The position numbers and the translations under genes are program-made. The notes beneath the pieces are model-generated. The model was not told the DNA's origin. It worked only from the letters and a program-made list of their open reading frames with translations, and did not search any database. Shown here one piece after another: positions 1 to 5,491 of a stretch of 5,706 nt of DNA (its first letter is position 1; each line of letters starts with the position of its first letter). The DNA lies in the NCBI GenBank assembly GCA_030044045.1, contig JASHWO010000089.1, positions 1 through 5,706 on the forward strand, read 5' to 3'. This DNA comes from Acidimicrobiales bacterium (GTDB taxonomy: Bacteria > Actinomycetota > Acidimicrobiia > Acidimicrobiales > RAAP-2).

Positions 1-1260
1 CGCGGCGACCGGCGCGCCGGAGAAGCGACGGGCATAGGCCAGCTCCAGGGCGGCGTGCATCCCCCCGCCGGCGGCCCGGCCGGCGTCGGCCAGGCGGGTG
101 CCCAGGGCGAAGTCGTGGGCCGCGTTGGCGTGGCCGGCCGCCGCCGCCAGCACCGACGGCTCGACCACCAGATCCTCCTCCAGCGCCAGCACGGCCAGCC
201 GCAGGTCGAGGAGGGCCGAGGCGGGCAGCCACTGGCGGACCCGTTCCATGAGGACCGAGCACCGCTCGAACCGGTCGTCGGGCTCGATGAGGTCGCGGGC
301 CATGTCGCCGTAGATCTGGTGGGCGGGCACCACCGAGATGCCGGCGGCCCCCTCGGACGTCCCGGCCATCCCCCGGGACAGCAGGGCGTCGACCACGTCC
401 TCCCCGGCCAGCCCGGCCAGCACCCAGGCCGGCAGCGGGGCCCCGAAGGCCAGGTACTCGAACCCGGTGCGCTCGGCCCGGGACAGGGCGGTGAAGCGGT
501 CGTAGAACACCTGGGCCAGCCGGGACTCGTGGTCGACGGTGCCGAGGAGGGTCCAGCTCCCGTCCCGCTCGGCCAGGGCCTGGCGTTCCTTGCCGTCCAC
601 CACCAGGTTCACCATCTTCAGCGGGTTGCCCTCGGCCGCCGCGCACAGGGCCTCCACGGTGCGCTCGTCGGCCGGTCCCCCGAGCACGGCCCGGGCCAGC
701 CGCCCGGCCGCCGCCGGTCCCAACGGCCGGAGGTGGAGCTCGACCAGCCGCTCCGCCCGGACCAGTGCCGCCAGGGCGTCGGGCACCAGGCCAAGGTCGC
801 TCATGGTGGCCAGCAGCCGGATCTGGCGGTCCAGCACGAGCTGGGAGAGGAGCCCGGCACTGGCCGAGTCGAGCTGCTCGGCGTTGTCCAGGAGGACCAG
901 CACCGGCCGGCCGCCGCCGTGGGCCGCCAGCAGGGCGGAGAGCTTGGCCACCACCGAGACCGGGCTCTCGCCCTGCCCGTGCGCCGGCTGGGGCAGGAGC
1001 CGGGTGACGGCGCCGAACGGCAGGCGGCGCAGCGACGGGAACCCAGTCACCCTGAGCACGGCCAGGCCGTCGCGCTCGGCCGCCCGGTCCGCCGCCTCGG
1101 CCGCCAGCCGGGACTTGCCCACCCCGGTCGGCCCGGACACCAGCACCGCGCCCGGGGAGCCCGGGCCGGCCAGGCAGCGGACGATGCCCTCGACCTCGTG
1201 CTCCCTCCCGACAAAGGGCCATCCTCGCTGGCTGGAGGTTCCGGTAGGGGCTGCCGTCAC
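1..1260 (-). CDS. LAL/LuxR-like P-loop ATPase transcriptional regulator, N-terminal part (partial, runs off the left edge)
   Basis: The 420 visible residues form an AAA/STAND-type ATPase module. A short lead is followed by FVGREHEV (about 16-23), a Walker A motif GPTGVGKS (43-50) and a Walker B strand VLVLLDN (120-126). A later EGNPLKMVNLV segment corresponds to the GNP-x-L region of LuxR-type LAL regulators, and helical repeats follow. In this family the module is a nucleotide-dependent switch, usually ahead of a TPR-like region and a C-terminal LuxR helix-turn-helix. Those parts would lie left of position 1, so DNA binding is inferred, not seen. The start is GTG at 1260: an in-frame TAG lies at 1281-1279, and the next candidate starts fall inside the Walker A strand. 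No strong Shine-Dalgarno is visible; GGCGGA at 1272-1267 is the nearest purine-rich stretch. It is co-directional with the upstream oxidoreductase gene but 158 bases away behind hairpins, so it is probably a separate unit. The effector is unknown. A signalling ATPase without the HTH remains possible. Confidence 0.85.
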   Translation of the reverse strand, partial: MTAAPTGTSSQRGWPFVGREHEVEGIVRCLAGPGSPGAVLVSGPTGVGKSRLAAEAADRAAERDGLAVLRVTGFPSLRRLPFGAVTRLLPQPAHGQGESPVSVVAKLSALLAAHGGGRPVLVLLDNAEQLDSASAGLLSQLVLDRQIRLLATMSDLGLVPDALAALVRAERLVELHLRPLGPAAAGRLARAVLGGPADERTVEALCAAAEGNPLKMVNLVVDGKERQALAERDGSWTLLGTVDHESRLAQVFYDRFTALSRAERTGFEYLAFGAPLPAWVLAGLAGEDVVDALLSRGMAGTSEGAAGISVVPAHQIYGDMARDLIEPDDRFERCSVLMERVRQWLPASALLDLRLAVLALEEDLVVEPSVLAAAAGHANAAHDFALGTRLADAGRAAGGGMHAALELAYARRFSGAPVAA

Positions 1261-1363
1261 GGTGGATCCGCCGAGAACCTAGCGGACCGCCAGGGGGCGA
1301 TAGGTGCAGCCCTTGTTCCCCGTCCCGCTCCATCCGGGCCCCACATGGCCCCTCCCGCCCCGA

Positions 1364-1379
1364 CCGGGCCGACGCCCGG
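1364..1379 (-). terminator. GC stem-loop in the oxidoreductase 3' region (second hairpin)
   Basis: Six-base arms CCGGGC (1364-1369) and GCCCGG (1374-1379) enclose a four-base CGAC loop. It lies 40-55 bases downstream of the oxidoreductase stop, with no T-tract. Together with the hairpin at 1394-1412 it could act as a tandem U-less terminator. In DNA this GC-rich, such a stem can also arise by chance. Confidence 0.25.
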
Positions 1380-1393
1380 CCGTTCCCTCACCT

Positions 1394-1412
1394 GGCCGGG
1401 CCGGGCCCGGCC
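1394..1412 (-). terminator. Candidate U-less terminator hairpin directly after the oxidoreductase gene
   Basis: The arms GGCCGGG (1394-1400) and CCCGGCC (1406-1412) are perfectly complementary over seven G-C pairs around a five-base loop. The hairpin starts seven bases past the stop codon of the minus-strand oxidoreductase gene. An overlapping 14-base perfect palindrome occupies 1399-1412. No run of T follows on the minus strand, so this would be the hairpin-only type common in actinobacteria. The position supports the call; local GC content weakens it. Confidence 0.4.
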
Positions 1413-1418
1413 GAACCG

Positions 1419-2552
1419 TCACCCCTTGGCGACCTGCGCCTCCCGCTGCCGGGTGGTCGAGTGCACCGGGTCCTTGTCGAACTGCGGCAGCACGTGCTTG
1501 CCGAAGGTTGCCACCGCCTCCAGGCAGGTCTCCCGCTCCATCGACGAGGACAGCATCCCGAAGGCGAGCTGGTCGGCCCCGGTGGCCTGGAAGGTCTGCA
1601 CCGCCCGCACCACCTCGTCGGGGTCGCCGATGGCCACCGTGCCGCTGGCGATCATCGCGTCGACCTGCTCGGGGGTGGCGGCCGGGATGGTCTGGGGCCA
1701 GTCCGGGATGCCCTTCGGCTTCGGGAAGGTGTCGAGGTACCGGAAGACCAGGCTCAGGTGGTAGTTCGAGTCGGCCTCCAGGAACGCCCGGCGGGCCCGG
1801 GGCCCGTCCTCCATGCAGAGCATCTGGGTGGTGATCATCACGTTGTCGTTGACGTAGGCGCCCACCGGGTCGGTGCACTCGGCCACCAGCTCCTTGTACT
1901 GGGCGATGAGCGGGGTGAGCACCTGGGGCGGGGTGAAGGCGAAGCAGAGCACGCCCACCCCCAGCCTGGCCGCCAGCTCGAAGGTGCTGGGGCTGCCGGC
2001 GGCCATCCAGATCGGCGGGTGGGGCCGGGTGTAGGGCTTGGGCAGCACGTTGCGCTCGGGCATGGAGAAGAAGGTGCCCTCGTGCGAGTAGGGCTCGTCC
2101 CGCCACATGCGGACGATCTCGGGCAGGGTCTCGGCCACCATCTCCCGGGTCAGCTCGGGGTCGGTGATGCCGAAGCCCCGCTGCTCGGTGGTGGACGAGC
2201 CCCGGCCGGTGCCGAACTCGAACCGGCCCTCGGAGAGGTGGTCGAGCATGGCCACCCGCTCGGCGATGCGGGCCGGGTGGTTGGCCGGTGGGGTGATGTT
2301 GAAGATGCCCGAGCCGATGTGGATGTTGCTGGTCTTGGCGGCGCAGTAGGCCAGGAACGACTCGCTGTCCGACAGGTGCGAGTAGTCGGTCAGGAAGTGG
2401 TGCTCCGAGGCCCAGGCGTACTTGATGCCGGCGGCGTCGGCCGCGGTGATGAAGGCCACCTCGTCCATCAGCCGGTCGTGCTCGGCGCCGCTGCCGTGGA
2501 CCTCGCGGTAGCGGGGCAGGATGCTGATGGCGTTGAAGATCCCGAACTCCAT
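1419..2552 (-). CDS. LLM class flavin/F420-dependent oxidoreductase (luciferase-like TIM barrel)
   Basis: This complete 377-residue protein belongs to the bacterial luciferase-like superfamily, cytoplasmic enzymes that use FMN or F420 for oxidation or monooxygenation. Visible signatures are the N-terminal strand MEFGIFN, the motif ASEHHFLTDY (48-57, with the EHH typical of luciferase-like monooxygenases), a block running from HPARIAERVAMLDHLSEGRF (92-111) to GTGRG (114-118), and PHPPIWMAAGSP, the usual middle strand. The length is normal and all core elements are present. The start is the ATG at 2552-2550, preceded by AGGAGGAG eleven bases upstream. It diverges from an acyl-CoA synthetase across 143 bases containing a KstR-type operator that overlaps this gene's predicted -35 box, so sterol-responsive repression is inferred. 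Mycobacterial cholesterol regions also hold an oxidoreductase of this superfamily (Rv3520c), but orthology is not shown here. Substrate and the FMN versus F420 choice cannot be read from the sequence. Confidence 0.93.
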   Translation of the reverse strand: MEFGIFNAISILPRYREVHGSGAEHDRLMDEVAFITAADAAGIKYAWASEHHFLTDYSHLSDSESFLAYCAAKTSNIHIGSGIFNITPPANHPARIAERVAMLDHLSEGRFEFGTGRGSSTTEQRGFGITDPELTREMVAETLPEIVRMWRDEPYSHEGTFFSMPERNVLPKPYTRPHPPIWMAAGSPSTFELAARLGVGVLCFAFTPPQVLTPLIAQYKELVAECTDPVGAYVNDNVMITTQMLCMEDGPRARRAFLEADSNYHLSLVFRYLDTFPKPKGIPDWPQTIPAATPEQVDAMIASGTVAIGDPDEVVRAVQTFQATGADQLAFGMLSSSMERETCLEAVATFGKHVLPQFDKDPVHSTTRQREAQVAKG

Positions 2553-2563
2553 GGCGCTGGGGG

Positions 2564-2571
2564 CTCCTCCT
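2564..2571 (-). promoter_or_regulatory. Ribosome binding site of the oxidoreductase gene
   Basis: On the minus strand AGGAGGAG lies eleven bases ahead of the ATG at 2552. It is the only strong Shine-Dalgarno-like sequence near this end of the frame and fixes the start, excluding longer GTG-initiated extensions. Confidence 0.7.
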
Positions 2572-2609
2572 GCTCGGCGCTCCAGACCACTCCCGGAGGC
2601 GATGAGGCG

Positions 2610-2638
2610 ACGGTAGCACCCCGGCCGATAAAGTGCAA
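2610..2638 (-). promoter_or_regulatory. Predicted housekeeping-type promoter of the oxidoreductase gene
   Basis: On the minus strand a -35-like TTGCAC (2638-2633) and a -10-like TACCGT (2615-2610, fitting TAnnnT) are separated by 17 bases, the optimal spacing. Transcription would begin near 2603, giving a leader of about 50 bases that contains the Shine-Dalgarno at 2571-2564. The -35 box overlaps the KstR-like operator at 2634-2647 by five bases, so a bound repressor would block RNA polymerase. The elements are seen directly; promoter activity is inferred. Confidence 0.5.
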
Positions 2639-2647
2639 CGTGTTCCA
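2634..2647. promoter_or_regulatory. KstR-type operator in the divergent promoter region
   Basis: TGCAACGTGTTCCA matches all eight fixed bases of TnnAACnnGTTnnA, the core described for KstR, the TetR-family repressor that controls sterol uptake and side-chain/ring degradation in mycobacteria and rhodococci. The site has dyad symmetry in the fixed positions, and six of its eight fixed bases are A or T within very GC-rich DNA. It lies between an oxidoreductase and a FadD17-like synthetase and overlaps a predicted -35 box. The repressor gene itself is not in this window. Binding by a different TetR-family protein with a similar site is possible. Confidence 0.55.
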
Positions 2648-2680
2648 GAAACGAGCCCGACGTCCCTGGTCACGGCGGGC

Positions 2681-2687
2681 AGGAGGT
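2681..2687 (+). promoter_or_regulatory. Strong ribosome binding site that fixes the acyl-CoA synthetase start
   Basis: AGGAGGT is a perfect anti-16S match placed eight bases before the GTG at 2696. An alternative GTG at 2633 would add 21 residues that do not resemble the family, and it falls inside the predicted operator, so 2696 is preferred. Confidence 0.8.
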
Positions 2688-2695
2688 GGCAGGCA

Positions 2696-4423
2696 GTGAC
2701 CGCTCCCGACCCGGCCCCCGGCACGGTGGCCGAGCTCGTCCTGCGCCGGGCCGGCGACCCCCGGCCGGGGCTGGTCACCACCGGGCGGACCTACGCCCAC
2801 GCCGAGGTGGTGGCCGAGGCAGCGTGCCGGGCCGCCTGGCTGGCCGACCACCGCCGGCCGGGCCCGTTCCACGTGGCTCTCCTGCTCGACAACGTCACCG
2901 AGCACGTCCTGTGGCTCCAGGCGGCGGCCCTGGCCGGGGCGGTGGCCGTCGGGGCCAACCCCACCCACCGGGGCGACGAGCTGGCCCGGGACCTGTCCCA
3001 CACCGAGTGCCAGCTCCTGGTGACCTCCGCCGGCCACCTGCCCCTGGTGGACGGGCGGGATCTCGGGGGTGCCCTGGGCCCGGTCTCGGCGGAGTGCCCC
3101 CGGGTGGTGGTGGTCGACCACCCGGCGAGCGCCGCCGCGCTCGCCCCCTACGCCGGGGCCGCGCCCCCGGACCCCGCCGCCACCGGCGTGGGCCCCGACA
3201 GCCTCGGCTGGCTCCTCTTCACCTCCGGCACCTCCGGCGCGCCCAAGGCCTGCCGCTGCACCCAAGGCCGGATGGCCCGCATCGCCTCGGTGGTCGTCGA
3301 GATGGTCGGGCTCACCCCGGCCGACGTCTGCTACCTCCCCATGCCCCTCTTCCACTCGAACGCCCTGATGGTCGGGTGGGCGCCGGCGCTGGCCGCCGGG
3401 GCGGCGGTGGCCCTGCCCCGCGGGGGGCGGTTCTCGGCCTCGGGGTTCCTGCCCGACGTGCGCCGCGTCGGGGCCACCTACTTCACCTACGTGGGCAAGC
3501 CCCTGGCCTACGTGCTGGCCACCCCGGCGCGGCCGGACGACGCCGACAACCCGCTGGTCCGGGCCTTCGGCAACGAGGGGGGCCGGGCCGACGTCGAGCG
3601 GTTTGCCGAGCGGTTCGGCTGCACCGTGGTCGACGCCTATGGCTCCACCGAGGGCGGGGCCTCCGTGCAGCGCACGCCGGACACCCCGCCCGGCGCGCTG
3701 GGCCGGGCCCCCGAGGGCACGGTGGTGCTCGACCCGGCCACCGGGGAGGAGTGCCCGGCGGCCCGCTTCGACGGGCCGGGGCGGCTGGTCAACGCCGACC
3801 AGGCCATCGGCGAACTGGTGAGCCGGGGCGGCGGGGCCGGGTTCGAGGGCTACTGGCGCAACGAGGAGGCGGAGCGAGCCCGGCTGCGCCACGGGTGGTA
3901 CTGGACCGGCGACCTGGCCTACCGCGACGAGCAGGGCTTCTTCTACTTCGCCGGCCGGGACCACGACTGGCTCCGGGTGGACGGCGAGAACTTCGCCGCC
4001 GCCCCGGTCGAGCGCATCCTGGCCCGCCACCCCGACGTGGTCCTGGCCGCCGTCTACGCCGTGCCCGACCCGGTCGTCGGCGACCAGGTGATGGCCGCGC
4101 TGGAGCTGCGGGAGGGGGCCGCCTTCGACCCGGCCGGCTTCGCCCGCTTCCTGGCCGCCCAGGAGGACCTGGGGACGAAGTGGGCGCCGCGCCTGGTCCG
4201 GGTGGCGGCGCACCTGCCCGTGACCGCCACCCACAAAGTGCAGGTGCGGGCCTTGCGGGCTGAGCGGTGGCACACGGCCGACCCGGTGTGGTGGGCGGCC
4301 GGAGGGACGGCGGTGGCCGGCGGGCCGAGGGTCGTTGGGCCGGCGGCCGGCACCGGCTACGTGCCGTTCACCCCGGCCGACGCTGCCGCCCTCGACGAGG
4401 CGGTGGCCCACCGCCCGGTGTGA
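2696..4423 (+). CDS. FadD17-like acyl-CoA synthetase (AMP-forming, likely steroid side-chain or fatty acid)
   Basis: This complete 575-residue ANL-superfamily ligase converts a carboxylic acid, ATP and CoA to acyl-CoA, AMP and pyrophosphate. Motifs in order: P-loop FTSGTSGAPK (175-184), YGSTEGG (315-321), YWTGDL with the ATP-binding Asp406 (402-407), AGRDHDWLRVDGEN (419-432), and the C-terminal TATHKVQ with the catalytic Lys514. Stretches such as MPLFHSNA, RFSAS, YVGKPL, YVLATP, PDDADNPL, GNEG and PDPVVGDQVMAAL closely resemble, from memory, M. tuberculosis FadD17 and its relative FadD1. FadD17 belongs to the cholesterol cluster and is reported to activate steroid side-chain carboxylates. The Gly that usually precedes the catalytic Lys is His here; FadD17 also appears to lack that Gly. 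The start is GTG with a perfect Shine-Dalgarno. A KstR-like site 49 bases upstream supports steroid metabolism. A general medium- or long-chain fatty acid role cannot be excluded, so no symbol is assigned. Confidence 0.93.
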   Translation: MTAPDPAPGTVAELVLRRAGDPRPGLVTTGRTYAHAEVVAEAACRAAWLADHRRPGPFHVALLLDNVTEHVLWLQAAALAGAVAVGANPTHRGDELARDLSHTECQLLVTSAGHLPLVDGRDLGGALGPVSAECPRVVVVDHPASAAALAPYAGAAPPDPAATGVGPDSLGWLLFTSGTSGAPKACRCTQGRMARIASVVVEMVGLTPADVCYLPMPLFHSNALMVGWAPALAAGAAVALPRGGRFSASGFLPDVRRVGATYFTYVGKPLAYVLATPARPDDADNPLVRAFGNEGGRADVERFAERFGCTVVDAYGSTEGGASVQRTPDTPPGALGRAPEGTVVLDPATGEECPAARFDGPGRLVNADQAIGELVSRGGGAGFEGYWRNEEAERARLRHGWYWTGDLAYRDEQGFFYFAGRDHDWLRVDGENFAAAPVERILARHPDVVLAAVYAVPDPVVGDQVMAALELREGAAFDPAGFARFLAAQEDLGTKWAPRLVRVAAHLPVTATHKVQVRALRAERWHTADPVWWAAGGTAVAGGPRVVGPAAGTGYVPFTPADAAALDEAVAHRPV

Positions 4424-4459
4424 TCCCCCACCCTCCCGGCGTGCCCACACCCCTGCCGG

Positions 4460-4870
4460 TCAGCAGACTGGGTGCAGCACCTCGACGGGGCAGCGGGGAC
4501 CGTGGGCCCTCGCCAGCCGCCGGTCGCCGGTGAGCAGGGTCACGTCCAGCAGCTCGGCCAGCGCCACGTACGACGCGTCGTAGACCGTCAGGCTGTCGCG
4601 GAGCTCCCAGCAGCGGGCGACCAGCGGCCAGTGCAGCGCCCTCCGCAGTGGCAGCGCCGTCAGGTCCGCCAGCGCCAGCGCGGCGCGGCGGCCGTCCATG
4701 GTCCGCTCCCGCACTTGGCGCCGCCACACCGACGCGACTTCGAGGTCGATCAGGTCAGGGGCGGCCAGACGCTCCGGTCGCAGTCGGGCCCGGGCCTGGT
4801 CGCCGTCGGGGCCGTCGTCGCCGAGCGCGGTGGCCAGGACGCTGGCGTCAACGACGATCACGGTCAGCAC
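4460..4870 (-). CDS. vapC: VapC-type PIN-domain ribonuclease toxin
   Basis: This 136-residue single PIN domain is the normal size for VapC toxins, Mg2+-dependent endoribonucleases that cut tRNA or rRNA and stop translation. All four acidic residues of the active site are visible: Asp8 in VVDASVL, Glu44 in LIDLEVASV, Asp98 in TVYDASYVALAE and Asp116 in LLTGDRRLA. The toxin therefore looks catalytically intact. It overlaps the 3' end of the RHH antitoxin gene by 23 bases, so the two are translationally coupled, antitoxin first. The start chosen is GTG at 4870, with a weak GGTGGCGG upstream. A GTG at 4861 would give the family-typical N-terminus MIVVDAS and a 14-base overlap, and it is a real alternative. 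The stop lies 36 bases from the convergent acyl-CoA synthetase stop, with only a weak stem between them. The RNA target cannot be predicted. Confidence 0.92.
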   Translation of the reverse strand: MLTVIVVDASVLATALGDDGPDGDQARARLRPERLAAPDLIDLEVASVWRRQVRERTMDGRRAALALADLTALPLRRALHWPLVARCWELRDSLTVYDASYVALAELLDVTLLTGDRRLARAHGPRCPVEVLHPVC

Positions 4871-5078
4871 GGAGCGCCGCCACCGCAGCCGCCAGCGGCA
4901 CCGATCCCCCGGCGCGGCCTCCCGCCCGGTCGAGGACCTCCTCGACGGTCGGCTCGCCCGCCTCGGCGATCAGCCGGGCCCTCAGGTACTCCTGCAGGGA
5001 CTGGTGCGCCACCGCCGCTCGCTGGCGCAGGACCGCGTGGACCTCGTCCGGGACGTTCTTGATCTGCACGCTGGGCAT
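4848..5078 (-). CDS. vapB: Ribbon-helix-helix antitoxin (VapB / FitA-like)
   Basis: This 76-residue antitoxin partners the PIN toxin downstream. An N-terminal beta strand PSVQIKNV (2-9) is followed by two helices, about 11-24 and 27-39, with the SLQEYLRARL signature of FitA-like ribbon-helix-helix proteins that dimerise and bind operator DNA. The C-terminal tail (about 43-76, PTVEEVLDRAGGRAGG onward) corresponds to the segment that wraps the toxin in this family. The start is ATG at 5078, because residues upstream in this frame do not resemble the family. There is no Shine-Dalgarno; a TACTAT -10 element sits exactly at -12 to -7, so a leaderless mRNA is likely. A 10-base palindrome covers the start codon, and GCGCCA repeats lie just upstream, suggesting autorepression. 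The last 23 bases overlap the toxin gene. Confidence 0.92.
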   Translation of the reverse strand: MPSVQIKNVPDEVHAVLRQRAAVAHQSLQEYLRARLIAEAGEPTVEEVLDRAGGRAGGSVPLAAAVAALRADRDRR

Positions 5079-5079
5079 G

Positions 5080-5105
5080 GCGCCATAGTAGCGCCAGCAG
5101 CGCCA
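5080..5105. repeat. Triple GCGCCA repeat and palindrome at the vapB start (candidate autorepression operator)
   Basis: GCGCCA occurs at 5080-5085, 5091-5096 and 5100-5105, the last two extended to AGCGCCA. The first is part of the perfect palindrome ATGGCGCCAT (5077-5086), which includes the antitoxin start codon. The cluster overlaps the predicted -10 box. Short repeated half-sites near a promoter are the usual arrangement for ribbon-helix-helix antitoxin operators. Binding is inferred. Confidence 0.4.
5085..5090 (-). promoter_or_regulatory. -10 element of a predicted leaderless vapBC promoter
   Basis: On the minus strand TACTAT fits TAnnnT and ends six bases before the ATG, so transcription would begin at the A of the start codon. 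This is the canonical geometry of actinobacterial leaderless transcripts, and the gene has no Shine-Dalgarno. No good -35 box is seen: TACCGA sits at the 17-base spacing. Confidence 0.5.
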
Positions 5106-5162
5106 AATCGGTATCGATTGACACCGAGGGCCAGGCAACTCCCTCCCGCGTGAGGGCCGTGA

Positions 5163-5189
5163 CCACCCGGTGCACCGTCCGCCGGGTGG
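5163..5189. repeat. Inverted repeat, 8-bp arms, in the vapB-hicA intergenic region
   Basis: CCACCCGG (5163-5170) and CCGGGTGG (5182-5189) are perfect inverted arms around 11 bases. It lies about 100 bases ahead of hicA. It could be an operator or an RNA hairpin; no T-tract follows on either strand. Confidence 0.3.
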
Positions 5190-5192
5190 CGA

Positions 5193-5215
5193 CCGTTCTG
5201 TTCCATGCCGAACGG
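5193..5215. repeat. Second inverted repeat upstream of hicA, 6-bp arms
   Basis: CCGTTC (5193-5198) and GAACGG (5210-5215) flank 11 bases, the same spacing as the repeat at 5163-5189. The two centres are 28 bases apart. The arms differ in sequence, so they need not be sites of one protein. A regulatory role for the hicAB promoter is inferred only from position. Confidence 0.25.
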
Positions 5216-5285
5216 CGTCAAGCAGCACGACAAGGGCGGCCCGGCCACCACGCGTCGGCGAATCCGTGCCGCCGGCGCGTGGTGA
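5205..5285 (+). other. Possible 26-codon upstream mini-ORF overlapping the hicA start
   Basis: An ATG at 5205 opens a 26-residue frame (MPNGVKQHDKGG, then an Arg/Ala-rich end) that stops with TGA at 5283-5285. Its stop overlaps the hicA GTG as GTGA, a typical translational-coupling junction. hicA has no visible Shine-Dalgarno, so coupling could help its initiation. The mini-ORF also lacks one, and no family is recognised. It may be chance. Confidence 0.2.
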
Positions 5286-5491
5286 AGGTCGGCGACGTGA
5301 TCCGGCGGCTGGAACGCGACGGCTGGGTTCAGGCGCGCCAGCGTGGGAGCCATCGCCAGTTCGTGCACCCAGAGAAGCCGGGCACGGTCACGGTGGCGGG
5401 CAAGCCCAGCACCGAGGTGCCGCGCGGTACCCTGAGGAACATCCTTCGCCAGGCAGGATTGCGAGGTCAGGAATGGCGACCTGGACGGTGA
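5282..5491 (+). CDS. hicA: HicA-type mRNA interferase toxin
   Basis: This 69-residue protein has the full HicA fold of a small double-stranded-RNA-binding-like domain that cleaves mRNA and inhibits translation. It begins VKVGDVIRRLERDGW, followed by RQRGSHRQF with the catalytic His24, then HPEKPGTVTV (29-38), and closes with PRGTLRNILRQAGL, all hallmarks of the family. Nothing essential is missing. The start is taken as GTG at 5282 because HicA proteins begin directly at this strand. The same frame is open back to a GTG at 5150, but that 44-residue extension looks unrelated. No Shine-Dalgarno is seen; the end of a mini-ORF overlaps the start codon. hicB follows in a second frame with a 19-base overlap, giving the common toxin-first order of HicAB. 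The module points away from the neighbouring VapBC operon. Confidence 0.93.
   Translation: MKVGDVIRRLERDGWVQARQRGSHRQFVHPEKPGTVTVAGKPSTEVPRGTLRNILRQAGLRGQEWRPGR

Noticed and set aside
55..1764. 569-codon open frame on the plus strand across the regulator and the oxidoreductase
   Set aside because: It is antisense to two recognisable genes, is rich in Gly/Arg/Pro/His, shows no domain, and is expected from the low stop frequency of GC-rich DNA.
2629..2634. TAAAGT as the -10 of the plus-strand acyl-CoA synthetase promoter
   Set aside because: No acceptable -35 lies at the proper distance (GGCGAC at 17 bases), so the plus-strand promoter was left uncalled.
2633..2695. GTG at 2633 as start of the acyl-CoA synthetase
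   Set aside because: It lies in the predicted operator and has no Shine-Dalgarno, whereas GTG 2696 has AGGAGGT eight bases upstream.
1279..2781. 500-codon minus-strand frame overlapping the oxidoreductase in another frame
   Set aside because: A shadow of the LLM oxidoreductase, which has clear family motifs in its own frame and a well-placed Shine-Dalgarno.
2686..4263. 525-codon plus-strand frame overlapping the acyl-CoA synthetase in another frame
   Set aside because: Its composition is almost only Arg, Gly, Pro and Ala, with no motifs; it is a frame shadow.
2468..4450. 660-codon open frame on the minus strand opposite the acyl-CoA synthetase
   Set aside because: The plus strand encodes a full set of ANL motifs here; the antisense product is low-complexity Gly/Arg/Pro/His/Val and also crosses the oxidoreductase start.
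4436..4459. Stem CCGGC/GCCGG between the convergent acyl-CoA synthetase and vapC stops as a bidirectional terminator
   Set aside because: It has only five pairs with a 14-base loop and no T-tract, which is too weak to call.
5118..5123. Perfect TTGACA -35 on the plus strand as the hicA promoter
   Set aside because: No TAnnnT-like -10 occurs 15-19 bases downstream, so it was not called; activity through an alternative sigma factor cannot be excluded.
5150..5281. 44-residue N-terminal extension of HicA from GTG 5150
   Set aside because: HicA proteins start at the strand encoded from 5282, and the extension is Arg-rich without family resemblance or a ribosome binding site.
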